From contig JAABUD010000145.1 in assembly GCA_011389555.1 (NCBI GenBank), positions 1 through 41,487 of the forward strand: a DNA stretch of 41,487 nt. The letters run 5' to 3'. Position numbers and translations under genes: made by a program. Below are positions 8,790 to 16,019 of the stretch, piece by piece (positions within the stretch are counted from its first letter, which is position 1; each line of letters begins with the position of its first letter). Source of the DNA: Desulfotignum sp. Lineage in GTDB: Bacteria; Desulfobacterota; Desulfobacteria; Desulfobacterales; Desulfobacteraceae. The notes under the pieces were generated by a model, which saw only the letters and a list, made by a program, of their open reading frames with translations, searched no databases and was not told the origin of the DNA.

Positions 8790-8820
8790 AGAATAAAATA
8801 AAATGGCCTGGAAATCTTTC

Positions 8821-8849
8821 TTGATTATATCAATAAATTTTGATATGAT
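8821..8849 (+). promoter_or_regulatory. Promoter with embedded dyad operator for the ArsR-methyltransferase gene
   Basis: A -35 TTGATT at 8821-8826 and a -10 TATGAT at 8844-8849 are separated by exactly 17 bases. A perfect inverted repeat, ATATCAA (8827-8833) and TTGATAT (8840-8846) with six bases between, fills the spacer and runs into the -10. A further TTGAT (8821-8825) pairs with ATCAA (8829-8833), giving three overlapping half-sites. Binding here would block RNA polymerase, which fits autorepression by the downstream regulator. Confidence 0.7.
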
Positions 8850-8913
8850 TATACATTATGGTTGATTTGGATTGTTTCCGACAACCGGCTGACATTTTGA
8901 TGGAGAAAAAAGA

Positions 8914-8982
8914 ATGAATCTTTCAGCGGGATGCAAAGAGGCCGGAAAGGTCCCGGGGGTAACGGTCGTAGAATGGAAGTGA
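8914..8982 (+). CDS. Possible 22-residue leader peptide
   Basis: ATG at 8914 follows GGAG (8902-8905) at good spacing and opens a 22-codon frame (MNLSAGCKEAGKVPGV...) ending in TGA at 8980-8982. This is the only well-spaced Shine-Dalgarno before the regulator gene, whose likely ATG (8973) lies inside the end of this frame. It may couple translation of the regulator. There is no family evidence, so it may also be chance. Confidence 0.35.
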   Translation: MNLSAGCKEAGKVPGVTVVEWK

Positions 8983-9884
8983 TCCGTCAGTTCAAGGCGC
9001 TTTCCGATCTGACCCGGCTTCGGCTTCTTTATATTCTCAATGAAGTGGAGCTCAACGTCAATGAAATCGTTTCCATTGTGGATATGATTCAGTCCGGGGT
9101 TTCCCGGCATTTGAAAATTCTGCTGGAGTCCGGTCTGCTGGTGGCCAGAAAAGAAGGCAGTTTCATGTATTACAGTGCCAATATCCATCCGGATAACCGG
9201 TCATTGATCCAACTGGCATGTTCCCGGATCCAGACCGACCCCGTGTGCGCACTGGACATTGAAAAAGCCCGGCAGATCATCATGATCCGCAAAAACAGAA
9301 CCAAGCGGTTTTTCAGCACCGTGGCTCCCCAGTGGGAAGGCTTGAAAAAGGAAATTCTGGGCAGTTTCAATTTGAATGCCGTGCTGAAGCAGCGGATAGA
9401 CACGCGTCAGAAGGTGGCGGATTTAGGGTGCGGTACCGGAGAGCTTCTCGGCCAGCTGTTTCAGGATCATACCGGGGTGCTCATCGGCGTGGACGCTTCC
9501 CCGGAAATGCTGGAGCAGGCCCGGATCAAGCTGCCGGATGTATCATCCATCGAGCTGCGTCTCGGAGAAGTGGAATATCTGCCCATGAAGGACCAGGAAG
9601 TCGATACCGTGGTCATGAGTATGGTGCTGTATCATATTCTCCAGCCGGAAAAAGCCATCCAGGAAGTGTTCCGGGTGCTCAAACCCGGGGGCTTGTTTCT
9701 GCTGGCTGATTTTGAACACCATCATCAGGAAACGATCAAGGAGATTATCGGCGGCACCTGGCTGGGATTTGAAAAAAGCCAGGTGGACACCTGGCTGACA
9801 AAAACCGGATTTCAATTGCAGCCCACAGAACGGTTTGCCGTGGAGCGGGGACTGCACATCCATGTGTTTTCCGCCGGAAAATGA
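8973..9884 (+). CDS. ArsR-family regulator fused to a SAM-dependent methyltransferase domain (SahR-like)
   Basis: Residues 1-85 form an ArsR-type winged helix: FKALSDLTRLRLLYIL, then VNEIVSIVDMIQSGVSRHLKILLESGLL and the wing RKEGSFMYYS. The metal-binding ELCVCD motif of ArsR/SmtB sensors is absent (here VELNVNEIV). Residues about 140-303 are a class I methyltransferase fold with motif I VADLGCGTGELL, IGVDASPEML and a LKPGGLFLLADF strand. The same two-domain architecture is, as I recall, that of SahR, which controls methionine/SAM-cycle genes in response to S-adenosylhomocysteine; the match is a hypothesis. The start is uncertain: ATG 8973 gives the conserved N-terminus, ATG 8931 would add 14 basic residues. 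Its promoter carries a dyad, consistent with autoregulation. manC follows after 43 bases. Confidence 0.85.
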   Translation: MEVIRQFKALSDLTRLRLLYILNEVELNVNEIVSIVDMIQSGVSRHLKILLESGLLVARKEGSFMYYSANIHPDNRSLIQLACSRIQTDPVCALDIEKARQIIMIRKNRTKRFFSTVAPQWEGLKKEILGSFNLNAVLKQRIDTRQKVADLGCGTGELLGQLFQDHTGVLIGVDASPEMLEQARIKLPDVSSIELRLGEVEYLPMKDQEVDTVVMSMVLYHILQPEKAIQEVFRVLKPGGLFLLADFEHHHQETIKEIIGGTWLGFEKSQVDTWLTKTGFQLQPTERFAVERGLHIHVFSAGK

Positions 9885-9927
9885 ATCGCTATATGTAACC
9901 AATGGCTTTTTTGACAAAGGAGACACC

Positions 9928-11364
9928 ATGACAGTGCCCGTTATTCTGGCAGGCGGTTCCGGGACCCGGCTGTGGCCCCTGTCCAGGGAGTTTTATCCCA
10001 AACAGCTGATCAATATGTACAACCGGCATACCATGCTCCAGAACACGGTGCTTCGCCTCAGCGACCTGGCGGACATGGATTCCCCCCTGATTGTCTGCAA
10101 TGATGTGCATCGGTTCATGACAGCGGAACAACTTCAGTTGATACAGGTGATTCCAGAGGCCATCATTCTGGAGCCGGCGGCAAAAAATACAGCCCCGGCC
10201 ATTGCCCTGGCCGCCATTCAATTGACGGCCCGGGATCGGGATCCCGTGATGCTGGTGTTACCGGCCGACCATCGCATCGACCATCTGCCGGCATTTCACA
10301 CAGGAATAGAAAAAGGAAAAGAACTGGCGGAAAAGGGATATCTCATCACTTTCGGGATTGTGCCCGATACCCCGGAAACCGGGTATGGGTATATCCAGAA
10401 AGGCGCACCAATGTCAGACAATACCTTCCACATTCAACGGTTTGTCGAAAAACCGGATCAACAGACCGCCCGGTCCTATCTGGCATCCAGCGAATATTGC
10501 TGGAATTCAGGCATGTTCATGTTCAAGGCCTCCACGATTTTACATGAACTGGCGATCCATGCCCCGGATATGGTGGATATCTGCCAGCGGGCCGTGGCCA
10601 ATGGCCGGCAGGATCTGGATTTTTTCCGGGTGGATCAAACGATCTTTGATCAGGTGGCCGCGGACTCCATTGATTATGCAGTGATGGAAAAAACTGAAAA
10701 AGGCGTGATGGTATCCCTGGATGCGGGATGGAATGACCTGGGATCGTTCAATGCCCTGTGGCGGACCGAAACAAAAGATACACATGCCAATGTGATCAAA
10801 GGGGATGTGCTTGTCCATGACGTGACCGATTCCTATATCAATGCCCAGAGCCGGCTGGTGACGGCCGTGGGACTGGATTCCGTGGTGGTGGTGGAAACAA
10901 GGGATGCGGTGCTGGTGTCTCCCAGAGACCGGGTTCAGGATGTCAAGCAGATCGTGAATCAGCTCAAAGCCCGGGGCCGAAAAGAGTCCATCACCCATGC
11001 CAAGGTGTATCGGCCCTGGGGAGATTATGAGACCATCGATCAGTCCCACCGGTACCAGGTGAAGCGGATCACGGTCAAGCCGGGGGCCACGCTGTCGCTG
11101 CAAAAACATTTTCACAGAGCCGAGCACTGGACCGTGGTATCCGGGACAGCCATCGTGACCCGGGGGGAAGAAACCCTGCTGCTCAAAGAGGATCAGTCCA
11201 CCTATATTCCTCTGGGGACGGTTCATCGTCTTGAAAATCCCGGAAAGATTCCGTTGGAACTGATCGAGGTCCAGTCCGGGCCGTATCTGGGAGAAGACGA
11301 TATTGTGCGGTTGGATGATGTGTATGGCAGAGAGCATGAAAAAGAAAAGGTTGCAAATCCATAA
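9928..11364 (+). CDS. manC: Mannose-1-phosphate guanylyltransferase / mannose-6-phosphate isomerase (type II, bifunctional)
   Basis: The protein makes GDP-mannose for surface polysaccharides and may also interconvert fructose-6-P and mannose-6-P. ATG 9928 follows AAAGGAGACACC. The 478 residues start MTVPVILAGGSGTRLWPLSR, the nucleotidyltransferase signature. FVEKPD and SLDAGWNDLGSF are the expected internal motifs. From about residue 350 comes a cupin isomerase domain: RPWGDYETID, LQKHFHRAEHW (metal-binding His and Glu), VVSGTA and a YIPLGTVHRLENPG block. Length and order match the ManC/AlgA/XanB family. No other GDP-sugar gene lies nearby; it may be co-transcribed with the ArsR-methyltransferase gene. 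Confidence 0.95.
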   Translation: MTVPVILAGGSGTRLWPLSREFYPKQLINMYNRHTMLQNTVLRLSDLADMDSPLIVCNDVHRFMTAEQLQLIQVIPEAIILEPAAKNTAPAIALAAIQLTARDRDPVMLVLPADHRIDHLPAFHTGIEKGKELAEKGYLITFGIVPDTPETGYGYIQKGAPMSDNTFHIQRFVEKPDQQTARSYLASSEYCWNSGMFMFKASTILHELAIHAPDMVDICQRAVANGRQDLDFFRVDQTIFDQVAADSIDYAVMEKTEKGVMVSLDAGWNDLGSFNALWRTETKDTHANVIKGDVLVHDVTDSYINAQSRLVTAVGLDSVVVVETRDAVLVSPRDRVQDVKQIVNQLKARGRKESITHAKVYRPWGDYETIDQSHRYQVKRITVKPGATLSLQKHFHRAEHWTVVSGTAIVTRGEETLLLKEDQSTYIPLGTVHRLENPGKIPLELIEVQSGPYLGEDDIVRLDDVYGREHEKEKVANP

Positions 11365-11370
11365 AAAATA

Positions 11371-11390
11371 TTTAAAACTGCCGTTTTAAA
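11371..11390. promoter_or_regulatory. AT-rich hairpin / dyad between manC and yqgE
   Basis: TTTAAAAC (11371-11378) and GTTTTAAA (11383-11390) form a perfect eight-pair dyad around TGCC. On the + strand no T run follows. Read on the - strand it is followed by TATTTTTTAT, but no - strand gene ends here. It may be an operator for the yqgE-ydbL operon or a weak terminator of manC. Confidence 0.5.
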
Positions 11391-11446
11391 ACACGCATGT
11401 GCATGGAAAAAAACAGAAAAATTACATTCAAGTTTGGAGCGGGTCT

Positions 11447-11977
11447 ATGGCTGACATGATTTCTGAAACCATGAAAGGTAAATTTCTTCTGGCAATGCCC
11501 GGACTTCCGGACCCCAATTTTGCCCAGACGATTACCGGCATGTGCGAACACAATGAATCCGGCGCTTTGGGGTTTATCATCAACAAAATCCATCCCCTGC
11601 TCACGGGACGGGAACTGTTTGAAGACCTGAATATCACGTTCGACCGCAGTGTGGATCAACTGGATATCTACCTGGGAGGACCGGTGCAGCCGTCCGGGGT
11701 GTTTGTGCTTCACGGCCCGCCCTTCAACTGGAATGAAACCCTTCAGGTGACGGACTGGCTGGCCCTGAGCAATTCCCGGGACATCCTGGAAGCCATTGCC
11801 GTTCAAAAAGGGCCGGCCGATTTCATGATTATGCTGGGATGTGCCGGCTGGGGTCCCATGCAGCTGGACAATGAACTGCATGACAATGCCTGGCTGACCT
11901 GTCCCATGACCCGGGACGTCATGTTTGAAACCAAGTGTGACCTGAAATACGAAAAAGCCATGATGCTGATTCCCTGA
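11447..11977 (+). CDS. yqgE: YqgE/AlgH (UPF0301) family protein
   Basis: The 176-residue protein starts at ATG 11447 after TTGGAGCGGG. It begins with a short leader and KGKFLLAMPGLPDPNFAQTI, the YqgE N-terminus, followed by ALGFIINK. The signature LGCAGWGPMQLDNEL ... NAWL lies near residues 125-148 and is diagnostic for the family. The biochemical role is not settled; the Pseudomonas homologue AlgH was named from alginate regulation. In many genomes it sits by ruvX; here it opens a run of membrane-related genes. Its TGA abuts the ATG of the dynamin-like gene directly. An upstream ATG at 11399 in frame has no good ribosome site. Confidence 0.92.
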   Translation: MADMISETMKGKFLLAMPGLPDPNFAQTITGMCEHNESGALGFIINKIHPLLTGRELFEDLNITFDRSVDQLDIYLGGPVQPSGVFVLHGPPFNWNETLQVTDWLALSNSRDILEAIAVQKGPADFMIMLGCAGWGPMQLDNELHDNAWLTCPMTRDVMFETKCDLKYEKAMMLIP

Positions 11978-14194
11978 ATGACCACGCCCACAGATTCATA
12001 TCCTGTAAATCCGACCGTTTCGGCCATTGTTTCCGATATTCTGTCGGTGATCGACAAAATGGAAACGGTGCCCGGATTGTCGGACGACATGCTTGAATCC
12101 ATCAAAACCCGTTGTGGCGAAATTCCGGAACAGATCGGGTCCAACCGGATCAAAATCGCAGTAGTGGGGGTGATTAAATCCGGAAAAAGCACCTTGATCA
12201 ATGCCATGGCCGGAAAAGAGGTGGTGAAGCGGGGGGCCGGGGTGGTCACGGCAGTCACCACCCGGATTCGGAAAGGCAGAAAAAACCGGGCCGTCCTGTT
12301 TCTCAAATCCTGGGACGATATCAATCAGACCTTGAAAAATGCGCTGGAAATGTTTCCCGAGGATGAGAATTCATCTGCCAAAGTGGATCTGAAAACCTTT
12401 GATCTGCGCCGCAAAAAGGATCATGTTTTTTTACAACAGGTGTATGACAAGCTGGTTCAGGCGTTTCCCGTCACGGACCAGGGAATTCGGCCGGAGACCC
12501 TGGTGATCCGCAATGCCCTGCAAGGATATGACGTCTGCCGGGAGCTGGTGGGAGCGGACCGGAAAGAGCTGGTGTTTGAGGGCCGGCAGTTCGCGGATCA
12601 CAAACAGTTCACCGGCGATGCCGCCAACGCCTTTTATGTGGCGGATGCGTGTCTTGAACTGTTCGGCAAACCGTTGGATCCCCGGGTTGAACTGGCCGAT
12701 TGCCAGGGGGCGGACTCTACGGATCCCGGCCAGTTGAGCCGGGTTGCGGCCTACCTTCAGCAGGCCAACCTCATTATTTACTGCATCAGTTCCAGAACCG
12801 GTCTGAGACGTTCGGACATGCGGTTTTTACAGATCATACAGGGTATGGGGCTGCTTGAAAACATTTTGTTTGTGAACAACTGTGATCTGTCCGAACATGA
12901 CACACTGGATGATCTGCGGGCCAGTGAACAGAACACGATCCAGGAACTTGAATTTCTGCTGTCTTCCCCGGAAATGTATTCGTTTTCCGCGCTCATGCGC
13001 CTTTTTTGCGCCATGGAAAAAAAATTGAGCCGGCGCAACCGGAATCGCCTGGCCCTGTGGCAGGAAGATCGGTCCATGACATCCTGGTGCAGTGACAATG
13101 CCGAACGCTTTGATGCGCGCCTGTGCGATCTCCTGTCCCGGCGGCATCACAGTCTGCTGGTGTCCAATCATCTGGAGCGGTTGTTACACATGTGCGGGGC
13201 CCTGGAAAAGAAAGCGCACCTGTTTCTGGATGGATGGGATGCAAACAGGGATGACCGAAAACAAACCCGTGAAAAGATCGCCCGGATCCAAGACAATGTA
13301 AAGCGGCTGGAATCCATCGTACAAAAAGCCGTCCCGGGGGCAGTGGCGGATCTGAACCGGCAGATTGAGGCCGATCTTGACGATGCGTTTGCCAGGGATG
13401 CCGGTCGGATCCGGAAAAAGATGGTGGCGTTTGTGCATCAGACACCGCTGGATACTTCCCTGCATCAGCACCGGTTACAGGAGCTGGGAATCAAAAAAGT
13501 GCTGTATCTGATGTTTCAGGATTTCAGACGCGCTCTGGACCTGTTTGTCATGACCGATATTCTGCCTGACATCAATTCTTTGGCCGCCCGCCAGGAAAGC
13601 CGGATACAATCGTATTTTCAATCACTTCTGGATACCTATCGGATCGATCTTTCAAAAATTTCTCCGGTTCCGGGCCGGCCCGAAGTGCCCGAAAAGATGG
13701 ATATCCAGTCCATCAAGAAGATTCTGGGGCTGACATTGCCGGACATCACCATGATGCCCCGATATTCGGGCCGGATCCAGACCCGCGCGTTGACCGGTAT
13801 GGGCGTTACGTTTGTCACAAGGTTTTTTCAAACCCTGCTTGACAAACAGACCTCGTTTTCTTTGAATTCCGGGTTTGACGCTGCAGCGCAGCGGATAAAA
13901 AAACAGGCCCTTCAGGGGATCGACCCCCAGATCGAACAGTTTCATCTCCGGTTGAAAAATCAGTATTTCATGCCGATGATCCAGGCCATGGCCCGGGATG
14001 TCACTGACAAGATCCATGAACGGTTTTCTTTGTACCAATCCCTGGATACAAGTCTGGCAGGTACCGGTGCGCTGGATCGGACGGAAAAACTGACACAGCA
14101 GAAAAAAGTGACCGACATTGTGACACAGCTTCAACAGATTCGCCGGGATATCCTGGGATTGAAAGAAGCGGATGTCCATTCACACCCGGTCTGA
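11978..14194 (+). CDS. Dynamin-like GTPase
   Basis: The 738-residue protein has an N-terminal GTPase domain and long helical C-terminal regions, the layout of bacterial dynamin-like proteins. G1 is GVIKSGKST at residues 64-72. The G2 threonine lies in VVTAVTTR (89-96). G3 is DCQG at 241-244 and G4 is NNCD at 300-303; both follow the DxxG and NxxD patterns but are unusual in sequence. An insert of about 100 residues between G2 and G3 separates them more than in small GTPases. The region from about residue 410 is rich in heptad-like Leu/Ile positions, ending KLTQQKKVTDIVTQLQQIRRDIL. I see no clear transmembrane helix. It probably acts peripherally on membranes. Its partners are inferred only from the operon with rhomboid and YdbH. 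Other TRAFAC GTPases are possible. Confidence 0.75.
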   Translation: MTTPTDSYPVNPTVSAIVSDILSVIDKMETVPGLSDDMLESIKTRCGEIPEQIGSNRIKIAVVGVIKSGKSTLINAMAGKEVVKRGAGVVTAVTTRIRKGRKNRAVLFLKSWDDINQTLKNALEMFPEDENSSAKVDLKTFDLRRKKDHVFLQQVYDKLVQAFPVTDQGIRPETLVIRNALQGYDVCRELVGADRKELVFEGRQFADHKQFTGDAANAFYVADACLELFGKPLDPRVELADCQGADSTDPGQLSRVAAYLQQANLIIYCISSRTGLRRSDMRFLQIIQGMGLLENILFVNNCDLSEHDTLDDLRASEQNTIQELEFLLSSPEMYSFSALMRLFCAMEKKLSRRNRNRLALWQEDRSMTSWCSDNAERFDARLCDLLSRRHHSLLVSNHLERLLHMCGALEKKAHLFLDGWDANRDDRKQTREKIARIQDNVKRLESIVQKAVPGAVADLNRQIEADLDDAFARDAGRIRKKMVAFVHQTPLDTSLHQHRLQELGIKKVLYLMFQDFRRALDLFVMTDILPDINSLAARQESRIQSYFQSLLDTYRIDLSKISPVPGRPEVPEKMDIQSIKKILGLTLPDITMMPRYSGRIQTRALTGMGVTFVTRFFQTLLDKQTSFSLNSGFDAAAQRIKKQALQGIDPQIEQFHLRLKNQYFMPMIQAMARDVTDKIHERFSLYQSLDTSLAGTGALDRTEKLTQQKKVTDIVTQLQQIRRDILGLKEADVHSHPV

Positions 14195-14238
14195 CAACGG
14201 GGCCGGCAAAAACACCAGTTACATGACAGGTGCCCGGT

Positions 14239-15048
14239 ATGATAGAAAAAATAATGTCCGGCGGCCAGACCGGTGCGGATCAGGCCGCACTGGATGTGGC
14301 CATCAAATATAACATTCCTTACGGTGGATGGATTCCTCGAGGAAGAAAAACCGAAGCCGGGCCCCTGCCGTCACGGTACCGGTTGTCCGTCATGCCGACC
14401 TCCGATTACCGGGACCGGACCCTTCAGAATATTCTGGATTCCCAGGCAACGGTTATCTTGTACCACGGCCGGCTCATGGGCGGTTCCAGGCTTACCCGGG
14501 AGCTGGCAAAAACGCAAAATCAACCCTGTCTTGCCGTGAATCTTGTGACCCGTGATCCGTTTGAAGCGGCAATGACACTTCAATCGTTTGTAAAGGACCA
14601 TCAGGTCGGGATCCTGAATGTCGCAGGCCCCCGGGCCAGTCATGATCCAGACATTTATATGGATGTCAAGATGGTTCTGGAGATTCTGGTGTACCTGTTG
14701 TTTCTGGCACAAGAGATTTCCTGGCCCCATGATATGGCTCTGGATGTTGACCCGGCTTGTCCGGATTCCGTGGGTGCGGCGGTGGAGCTGGTGATGTCGG
14801 ATCTGTCTTTGAAATCAAGAACCGCCATTGCAAGGCTGGATCCGTCAGATATTCAGACCGTGTATTTTTCCTGGGTGGATGCGCTGCGGTTCCGGCTGGG
14901 TCTGGATACTGGAAACACCGTTCTGATGGATGTCTGCCGCCGGGATGCCAACGTGGCGTACTTCACGGTTGAAGATGCGGTCATGGCTATTGTCAAAGCG
15001 GTGAAATCCGAGTGTGAACGGGTCTGCCGGCTGCGGGTCGTCAAATGA
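14239..15048 (+). CDS. YpsA-like SLOG-fold protein (putative molybdenum carrier family) with C-terminal extension
   Basis: Residues 5-160 match the circularly permuted YpsA-like SLOG family annotated as putative molybdenum carrier. The glycine loop is IMSGGQTGADQAALDVA (residues 5-21), followed by YGGWIPRGRKTEAGPL and later LNVAGPRASHDPDIY. SLOG domains are thought to bind nucleotide-type ligands; the molybdenum role rests on old annotation. Residues about 165-269 are an additional helical domain (SWVDALRFRLGLDTGNTVLMDVCR) resembling the short DUF6794-type pattern, which I state as a weak impression. ATG 14239 is preferred; GTG 14230 is an in-frame alternative. The stop overlaps the rhomboid ATG by 4 bases, so the two are coupled. 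Confidence 0.82.
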   Translation: MIEKIMSGGQTGADQAALDVAIKYNIPYGGWIPRGRKTEAGPLPSRYRLSVMPTSDYRDRTLQNILDSQATVILYHGRLMGGSRLTRELAKTQNQPCLAVNLVTRDPFEAAMTLQSFVKDHQVGILNVAGPRASHDPDIYMDVKMVLEILVYLLFLAQEISWPHDMALDVDPACPDSVGAAVELVMSDLSLKSRTAIARLDPSDIQTVYFSWVDALRFRLGLDTGNTVLMDVCRRDANVAYFTVEDAVMAIVKAVKSECERVCRLRVVK

Positions 15049-16019
15049 TACCCATCCGGGACAACCAGGTGTCCGACTGTGTGCCTGTGGTCACGTATGG
15101 ATTGATGGGCGCCAATTTACTGACCTGGCTGTTTCAGATGCAGGCGGGGCCGGCCAGTGAAACCTTTTATTATTTCTATGGACTGGTGCCGGCCAAGTAC
15201 ACGATCCATGAGATGTCCCGGCATTTTTCCGGTTTCAATCATGTCTGTTCTTTGTTCACCTACATGTTTCTTCATGGCGGATTCTGGCATCTGCTGGGAA
15301 ACATGTGGTCTTTGTATATTTTCGGGGACAATGTGGAAGCTCATTTCGGTTCTTTGCGGTTTCTGGGGTTTTATCTGCTGTGCGGCCTGATTTCCGGGAC
15401 GTTTCATTTTCTGCTCAATCCGTTTTCCATGGTCCCCACCATTGGCGCCAGCGGCGCCATTGCCGGTGTGATGGGTGCGTATTTTCTGCTGTATCCCAGG
15501 GCCAGAATCCTGACCCTGATTCCCATTATCATCATTCCCTGGTTTGTCGAGATCCCTGCGTTCATCTTTCTGGGGTTCTGGTTTTTTATCCAGTTTCTGA
15601 ACGCTGCCGGTGAGGGTGCCGGGGCAGGGATCGCCTGGTGGGCACATATCGGAGGATTCATCGCGGGTCTGGTGCTGGTGAAACTCAACCGGCAGGTTCC
15701 CGGAACCGGTGCCCGGCAGAAAGTCCAGCAGTACACCAGAAAACAGCACACCCCGAAACTGCAGACCATACTGGCCACCCCGGGCGCCAATGAATCGGAT
15801 CTGTACGGCACCATCGAGGTTTCATCTCTGGAAGCGTTGACCGGTACAAGGAAATTGATTACAATTCCCTGGGGGTTTTCCAAACCATTGTACCGGGTCA
15901 CCATTCCGCCCGGGGTAAAAGAAGGAAACCGATTGCGCCTGGCCGGTATGGGCCGGTCAGTGTCCGGGCAGCCCAAAGGAGATATGTTTTTGACCATACG
16001 GATTAAAAATGCGATGTAA
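15045..16019 (+). CDS. Rhomboid family intramembrane serine protease with DnaJ-like C-terminal domain
   Basis: The N-terminal 215 residues form a six-helix rhomboid core. They hold MFLHGGFWHLLGNM (77-87, oxyanion-hole His and Asn), the catalytic serine in GASGAIAGVMGAY (Ser136) and the catalytic histidine in WWAHIGGFIAG (His201). The Leu-Phe-rich loop region YGLVPAKYT is typical of the family. After a linker of about 50 polar residues, residues 270-324 read LITIPWGF ... VTIPPGVKEGNRLRLAGMG ... GDMFLTIRI, which is the substrate-binding C-terminal fold of DnaJ/Hsp40. No J domain or zinc finger is present. The fusion suggests a tethered client-binding module on the cytoplasmic side. It is coupled upstream (ATGA) and overlaps ydbH by 11 bases. 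Confidence 0.92.
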   Translation: MIPIRDNQVSDCVPVVTYGLMGANLLTWLFQMQAGPASETFYYFYGLVPAKYTIHEMSRHFSGFNHVCSLFTYMFLHGGFWHLLGNMWSLYIFGDNVEAHFGSLRFLGFYLLCGLISGTFHFLLNPFSMVPTIGASGAIAGVMGAYFLLYPRARILTLIPIIIIPWFVEIPAFIFLGFWFFIQFLNAAGEGAGAGIAWWAHIGGFIAGLVLVKLNRQVPGTGARQKVQQYTRKQHTPKLQTILATPGANESDLYGTIEVSSLEALTGTRKLITIPWGFSKPLYRVTIPPGVKEGNRLRLAGMGRSVSGQPKGDMFLTIRIKNAM

